From assembly GCA_007125475.1 (NCBI GenBank), contig SLDB01000378.1, positions 1 to 9,323 of the forward strand: 9,323 bases of DNA, written 5' to 3'. The position numbers were made by a program, and so were the translations under genes. Shown here piece after piece: positions 6,139 through 9,323 of the stretch (the first letter of the stretch is position 1; each line of letters opens with the position of its first letter). The notes under the pieces are model-generated. The model had not been told where the DNA came from. It made no database searches and saw nothing but the letters and a program-made list of their open reading frames with translations. This stretch comes from Nitriliruptoraceae bacterium (GTDB taxonomy: Bacteria > Actinomycetota > Nitriliruptoria > Nitriliruptorales > Nitriliruptoraceae).

Positions 6139-6570
6139 ATGGACTCCCGCAAGCTCGCTTCCATCGGATCGCTGGTACTCGGCGTGCTGATGGTGATCGG
6201 CGCGATCGGCACCTGGACGATGGTCAGCACGACCCTGTCCGACCAGCGCATCACCACCCCCGACGACGCGGTGTGCCTCGCCGACCGTGATGTGCGCGGG
6301 CCGTTCACCGCGTTCTGCCAGGCCCGCACCATCGACCGCAACGTGCTGGAGATCACCGACGGTCAGACCTACGCCGAGCTCGACCGTGAGGACGAGCGGC
6401 GTGGCACCGCGCAGAGCGCCTCCTTCCTGCAGGCCTCGCTGTTCACCTCGGTGCTGGCGTTCGGGGTCTCGGCGATGGCCGGCGCGGTCGGGGTCCTGTT
6501 CATCCTCATCGGTCTCGGGATCCGCGACGTCGCCCAGCGCGTCCCGGAGCCCGGCGACACCCGTGTCTAG
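6139..6570 (+). CDS. two-helix membrane protein, 'LigA-like' actinobacterial family
   Basis: 143 residues starting at an ATG with GAGAGG 6 bases upstream. TM1 is at ~8-30 and TM2 at ~102-127, joined by a ~70-residue polar loop, probably extracytoplasmic because the N-terminus is basic (DSRK). The signature is TYAELDREDERRGTAQSASF followed by LQASLFTSVLAFGVSAM. From memory this matches a widespread actinobacterial family often annotated 'aromatic ring-opening dioxygenase LigA'. That label is not supported: nothing here looks like a dioxygenase. The loop holds two cysteines, Cys46 and Cys60, which could form a disulfide outside the cell. The gene is monocistronic by appearance, with a likely promoter at 6091 and two hairpins downstream. 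The cellular role is unknown. The family match is fairly sure; any function would be a guess. Confidence 0.8.
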   Translation: MDSRKLASIGSLVLGVLMVIGAIGTWTMVSTTLSDQRITTPDDAVCLADRDVRGPFTAFCQARTIDRNVLEITDGQTYAELDREDERRGTAQSASFLQASLFTSVLAFGVSAMAGAVGVLFILIGLGIRDVAQRVPEPGDTRV

Positions 6571-6586
6571 CCTGACCGAGCGCCGC

Positions 6587-6612
6587 GGTCACCGCCGAAC
6601 CCAGCGGTGACC
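6587..6612 (+). terminator. 9-bp perfect stem after the LigA-like gene
   Basis: GGTCACCGC (6587-6595) and GCGGTGACC (6604-6612) pair perfectly around an 8-base loop, starting 17 bases after the TAG stop. No U-run follows. It could be the first of two tandem hairpins ending the upstream transcript, or a dyad site for a regulator of the downstream clc gene. Confidence 0.4.
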
Positions 6613-6625
6613 CGGTACCCACACC

Positions 6626-6667
6626 CGATGCACCCCGGGGACTAGCGTCCCCGGGGTGCATCGTTTT
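6626..6667 (+). terminator. 17-bp perfect hairpin plus TTTT, overlapping clc start
   Basis: CGATGCACCCCGGGGAC (6626-6642) is followed by loop TAGC and its exact reverse complement (6647-6663), then TTTT (6664-6667). A stable GC stem with a short loop and a T-run is the shape of an intrinsic terminator for transcripts from the LigA-like gene. The right arm includes the GTG start codon of clc (6656-6658), and the loop is part of its -10 box. In a read-through RNA the start codon would be paired and hidden. Confidence 0.6.
6643..6648 (+). promoter_or_regulatory. -10 box for leaderless clc transcript
   Basis: TAGCGT matches TANNNT and ends exactly 7 bases before the GTG at 6656, the spacing expected when transcription starts at the start codon itself. 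No purine-rich ribosome site in the usual spacing precedes the GTG, which fits leaderless translation, common in actinobacteria. No clear -35 is seen. Confidence 0.5.
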
Positions 6668-8677
6668 CAGCGGTGGGTCCGGGCCACCCGGCGGAGGCTT
6701 ACGCGTCCGGCGGCGGTCGAACCGGTGATGCTCGCGCTCGGTGCGCTCACCGGGGTGGCCACCGGAGTCCTCGCGTGGCTGCTGATCACCGGGGTGCACC
6801 TGGTGACGCAGTTCGCGTGGGCCGATCCGGTCCCGGCCTGGCAGCTCGTCCTCGTCCCCACCCTCGGGGGGCTGGCGGTCGGGGTGTTGACCACCTACCT
6901 CGTCCCCGAGGTCGCCGGTGGTGGCGTGGTGACCACCATGGAGTCCCTGGCGCTCCGCGGCGGGCGGCTGCGCCGGCGCACGCCGTTCGCGGCCACCGTG
7001 GCCACCGCCCTGGCGCTGGGCACCGGGTCCTCCGGTGGTCGCGAAGGCCCGATCGTCCTCATCGGCGGTGCGGTCGGCTCGGCGGTGGGGCGGATCCCCC
7101 CACTTGACGAGGAGCGGAACCGGTCGTTGGTCGCCGCCGGGGCGGCCGCGGGGATCGCCGCGACGTTCAACGCCCCGATCGGGGGGATGCTGTTCGCGAT
7201 CGAGCTCCTCCTCGGCGGGATCCGCCGGGCCGGTTCGCTGCAGGTCGTGGTGATCGCGGCGGTGGCCGGGTCGGTCACCGCCCGGCAACTCGTCGGTGAG
7301 GACCTGCCGCTCTTCGACGCCTCCGCGAACCTGGGGTTGCGCGCCCCCTCGGAGTTGCTGCTCTACGCGGGTCTCGGGCTGGCGGCGGTCGTCGTCGCCG
7401 TCGGTTTCCGACGTGGCGAGGATCTGAGCCGACGCGCGTTCACCGCGGTGCGCCAGCTCATCGGCGGGCCGCTGACGGTCGCGTTGGCCGGCCTCGTGGT
7501 CGGGGTGATCGCGCTCGCCGTGCCGGAGGTGCTCGGCGAAGGGAGCGACCTCCCGGCGATCGATGGCGAGCGCGATCCGATCCAGGCGATGCTCGACGTC
7601 GAGCTCGGGGTGGACTGGTCGGTCGCGGCGTTCCTGCTGGTGCTCCTGGTCGGCAAGCTCGTGGCGACGCTGGTCAGCGTCGGGGCGGGGAGCGCCGTCG
7701 GCACGTTCGCGCCGACGTTGTTCACCGGCGCCGCCCTCGGCGGGGCGTTCGGGATCGCCGCGAGCCGCCTGCTGGGGATCCCCGCGGTCGACGTCGGAGC
7801 CTACGCGTTGGTGGGGATGGCGGCCGTGTTCGCCGCTACGGCCCGGGCGCCGCTGACCGCGGTCGTGATCGTGTTCGAGCTCACCGGGAGCTACGACCTG
7901 GTGCTGCCACTGATGCTCGCCGTGGGGATCGGGATGTTCGCCACCGAGCTCGCCGGTTGGGAGTCGATCTACACCCATCAGCTCCGGCGACGCGGGGTGA
8001 TCTACGGTCAGCCCGACGACCTCGACGTGCTGCAGACCGTCACGGTCGGGGAGGTGATGCACCGTGAGTCCGACTCGACGGTCCCGGAGTCGCTGCCGGT
8101 CGAGGCCTTCGCCGAGCAGTTGCGACGCACCGGTGGCCACGGCGCCGTCGTCGTCGGCGACGACGGCCACCTCGTCGGGGTGGTGACGCGTTCGGATCTC
8201 AACCATGCCGGAGCCACGGTCGGCGAGATCTGCACCCGCCAGGTCCTCACGGCGACCCCCGACGACCCGGTGTTCCGGGCGGTGCGCCGGATGGCCAGCC
8301 GTGACGTCAGCCGACTCCCGGTGATCGACCATGCCACCCGCCGCGTCGTCGGCGAGCTGCGTCGCTCCGACGTCGTCCGCGCCTATCAGCGGGGTATCGC
8401 CCGCAGCCTCGGTTCCCAGCAGCGCCGTGAGGTCGGCAAGCTCCGGGACCTCGCCGGGGTGCGGTTCGTCGAGCTCGTCGTCGACGCCGACTCACCCCTG
8501 GCCGGCGCACGGGTCAGCGACGTGGACTGGCCGGCGCGCACCACCCTCACGAGCATCCGGCGGTCGGGTGAGGTGGTGGTCCCCACCGGGGGTACGCGGA
8601 TCGAGGCCGGCGACGAGCTGATCACCCTCACCGCCGACGGCGACGCGGTGCGTAGCCTGGCCTCACCGGCGGAGTGA
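6656..8677 (+). CDS. CLC chloride channel/transporter with CBS and TrkA-C domains
   Basis: 673 residues. The CLC membrane domain (~22-445) keeps GREGP (128-132, gating Glu130), NAPIGGMLFAIE (172-183), GTFAP (349-353, anion-site Phe351) and GSYDLVLP (411-418, anion-site Tyr413). The first motif, usually GSGIP, reads GGGVV here (88-92). The residue matching the internal proton glutamate (Glu203 of the E. coli protein) is Leu184, as in channel-type CLCs. Two CBS domains follow (~464-518 and ~527-580), likely binding a nucleotide. A TrkA-C/RCK-C domain (~598-663, ADSPLAGARV...GGTRIEAGDELITL) ends the protein. It moves chloride or another anion across the cytoplasmic membrane, presumably under ligand control. 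The first possible start in frame after the stop at 6608 is the GTG at 6656; the next (GTG 6725, ATG 6728) would clip the basic N-terminus at the edge of the first helix. The glutaminase gene follows after 30 bases. Confidence 0.95.
   Translation: MHRFQRWVRATRRRLTRPAAVEPVMLALGALTGVATGVLAWLLITGVHLVTQFAWADPVPAWQLVLVPTLGGLAVGVLTTYLVPEVAGGGVVTTMESLALRGGRLRRRTPFAATVATALALGTGSSGGREGPIVLIGGAVGSAVGRIPPLDEERNRSLVAAGAAAGIAATFNAPIGGMLFAIELLLGGIRRAGSLQVVVIAAVAGSVTARQLVGEDLPLFDASANLGLRAPSELLLYAGLGLAAVVVAVGFRRGEDLSRRAFTAVRQLIGGPLTVALAGLVVGVIALAVPEVLGEGSDLPAIDGERDPIQAMLDVELGVDWSVAAFLLVLLVGKLVATLVSVGAGSAVGTFAPTLFTGAALGGAFGIAASRLLGIPAVDVGAYALVGMAAVFAATARAPLTAVVIVFELTGSYDLVLPLMLAVGIGMFATELAGWESIYTHQLRRRGVIYGQPDDLDVLQTVTVGEVMHRESDSTVPESLPVEAFAEQLRRTGGHGAVVVGDDGHLVGVVTRSDLNHAGATVGEICTRQVLTATPDDPVFRAVRRMASRDVSRLPVIDHATRRVVGELRRSDVVRAYQRGIARSLGSQQRREVGKLRDLAGVRFVELVVDADSPLAGARVSDVDWPARTTLTSIRRSGEVVVPTGGTRIEAGDELITLTADGDAVRSLASPAE
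8653..8658 (+). promoter_or_regulatory. weak -10 candidate upstream of glutaminase
   Basis: TAGCCT near the end of clc matches TANNNT and would start a ~42-base leader for the glutaminase gene. It lies in coding sequence and has no -35, so co-transcription with clc is at least as likely. Confidence 0.15.
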
Positions 8678-8707
8678 CGGGCACCACGGTGACGACGGGA
8701 CGCGACC

Positions 8708-9323
8708 ATGGCCACGGAGAACGAGCACGGTGATCTGGACGCGATCCTGCGGGAGGTGGCCGAGGTTGCCTACCCGGCGCGCCGCGACGGAGCGGTCGCC
8801 GACTACATCCCGAGCCTGGCCGGCGTCGACGCCGACCGGTTCGGGTTCGCGGCCGTCGAGCTCGACGGCACCGAGCACGCCGTCGGTGACGCCGACGAAG
8901 GGTTCCCGATCCAGAGCATCTCGAAGGTGTTCGCCCTCGTGCTCGCGATGCAGAAGGCCGGGGACGCCGGCGGGGTCGGCGACGAGTTGTGGTCACGGGT
9001 CGGTCGCGAGCCGTCCGGGGACCCGTTCAACTCGCTGGTGCAACTCGAACGGGAACACGGGGTGCCCCGGAACCCGATGATCAACGCCGGAGCCCTGGTC
9101 GTCGACGACGTCCTCGTCGCCCACTGCGACGACGTCGTGGCCTCCATGCTCGAGCTCCTCGAGGACCTCGTCGGCGAACCGGTCGAGGTCGACGAGGAGG
9201 TGTACGAGCAGGAACGCGCCGGGAGTCCACGCAACCTGGCGATGGCGAACCTGATGCTGTCGTTCGGCAACTTCCGCCACGACGTCGACGTCGTCCTCGA
9301 CGCCTACCTGCACCAGTGCGCGA
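8708..9323 (+). CDS. glsA: glutaminase (serine-dependent), C-terminus cut by window edge
   Basis: 205 codons are present of a family usually about 300 residues. The fold is beta-lactamase-like. The nucleophile motif S-x-x-K is Ser70-Ile-Ser-Lys73 in IQSISKVF. Other family landmarks are NPMINAGAL (122-130), YEQERAGSPRN (166-176, with substrate-contacting Glu169 and Asn176 positions) and DAYLHQC (198-204, catalytic Tyr200). Spacing of Glu169, Asn176 and Tyr200 matches the E. coli enzymes as I recall them. It hydrolyses L-glutamine to L-glutamate and ammonia in the cytoplasm, raising pH. The ATG at 8708 begins a sequence that aligns with the family from about residue 10; only a weak GGGA lies upstream. 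It starts 30 bases after clc on the same strand, so an operon is likely. The end of the domain, and any C-terminal STAS or cyclic-nucleotide domain found in some relatives, is outside the window. Confidence 0.93.
   Translation, partial: MATENEHGDLDAILREVAEVAYPARRDGAVADYIPSLAGVDADRFGFAAVELDGTEHAVGDADEGFPIQSISKVFALVLAMQKAGDAGGVGDELWSRVGREPSGDPFNSLVQLEREHGVPRNPMINAGALVVDDVLVAHCDDVVASMLELLEDLVGEPVEVDEEVYEQERAGSPRNLAMANLMLSFGNFRHDVDVVLDAYLHQCA

Noticed and set aside
6506..8332. 608-codon minus-strand open frame opposite clc
   Set aside because: Composition is dominated by Arg, Asp, His, Gly and Gln repeats with no domain. The plus strand encodes an intact CLC with all core motifs.

Overview
The window is very GC-rich, with strong G/C preference at third codon positions, many GTG starts, TANNNT-type -10 boxes and at least one start codon that looks leaderless. 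Together with the protein types (a small 'LigA-like' membrane protein typical of actinobacteria, a lipoprotein HlyD/MacA adaptor beside a MacB-type ABC exporter), this points to a chromosomal segment of a high-GC actinomycete (Actinomycetota). I cannot name the genus; a deep-branching lineage is possible. I see no mobile element, integrase, tRNA, rRNA or CRISPR array.

Layout. On the minus strand, 1-681 is the N-terminal 227 codons of an ATP-grasp ligase that runs off the left edge. It is preceded by a 268-bp spacer with a possible promoter and a structured leader. 950-2215 (minus) is a complete 12-helix MFS transporter. It is divergent from a plus-strand operon across a ~200-bp promoter region (2216-2416). 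That operon is a lipoprotein periplasmic-adaptor-like protein (2417-4099), a MacB-type ATPase (4096-4788) and a MacB/FtsX-type permease (4785-5981). Both junctions are 4-base GTGA overlaps, so the three should be made together as one export or mechanotransmission complex of unknown substrate.

Downstream on the plus strand, 6139-6570 encodes a two-helix membrane protein of the actinobacterial family often mislabelled 'aromatic ring-opening dioxygenase LigA'. 6656-8677 encodes a CLC-family chloride channel/transporter with C-terminal CBS domains and a TrkA-C (RCK-C) domain. 8708 to the right edge is the first 205 codons of a serine-type glutaminase, 30 bases after clc. CLC transport and glutaminase both serve acid resistance in enterobacteria, so this pair may be a pH-stress unit (inference).

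The most striking non-coding element is a perfect 17-bp inverted repeat with a TAGC loop at 6626-6663, followed by TTTT. It looks like a terminator for the upstream gene. Its loop also supplies a TAGCGT -10 box exactly 7 bases before the clc GTG, and that GTG lies inside the right arm. The CLC itself lacks the usual GSGIP motif and the internal proton glutamate. I found no complete novel defence or biosynthetic system here.
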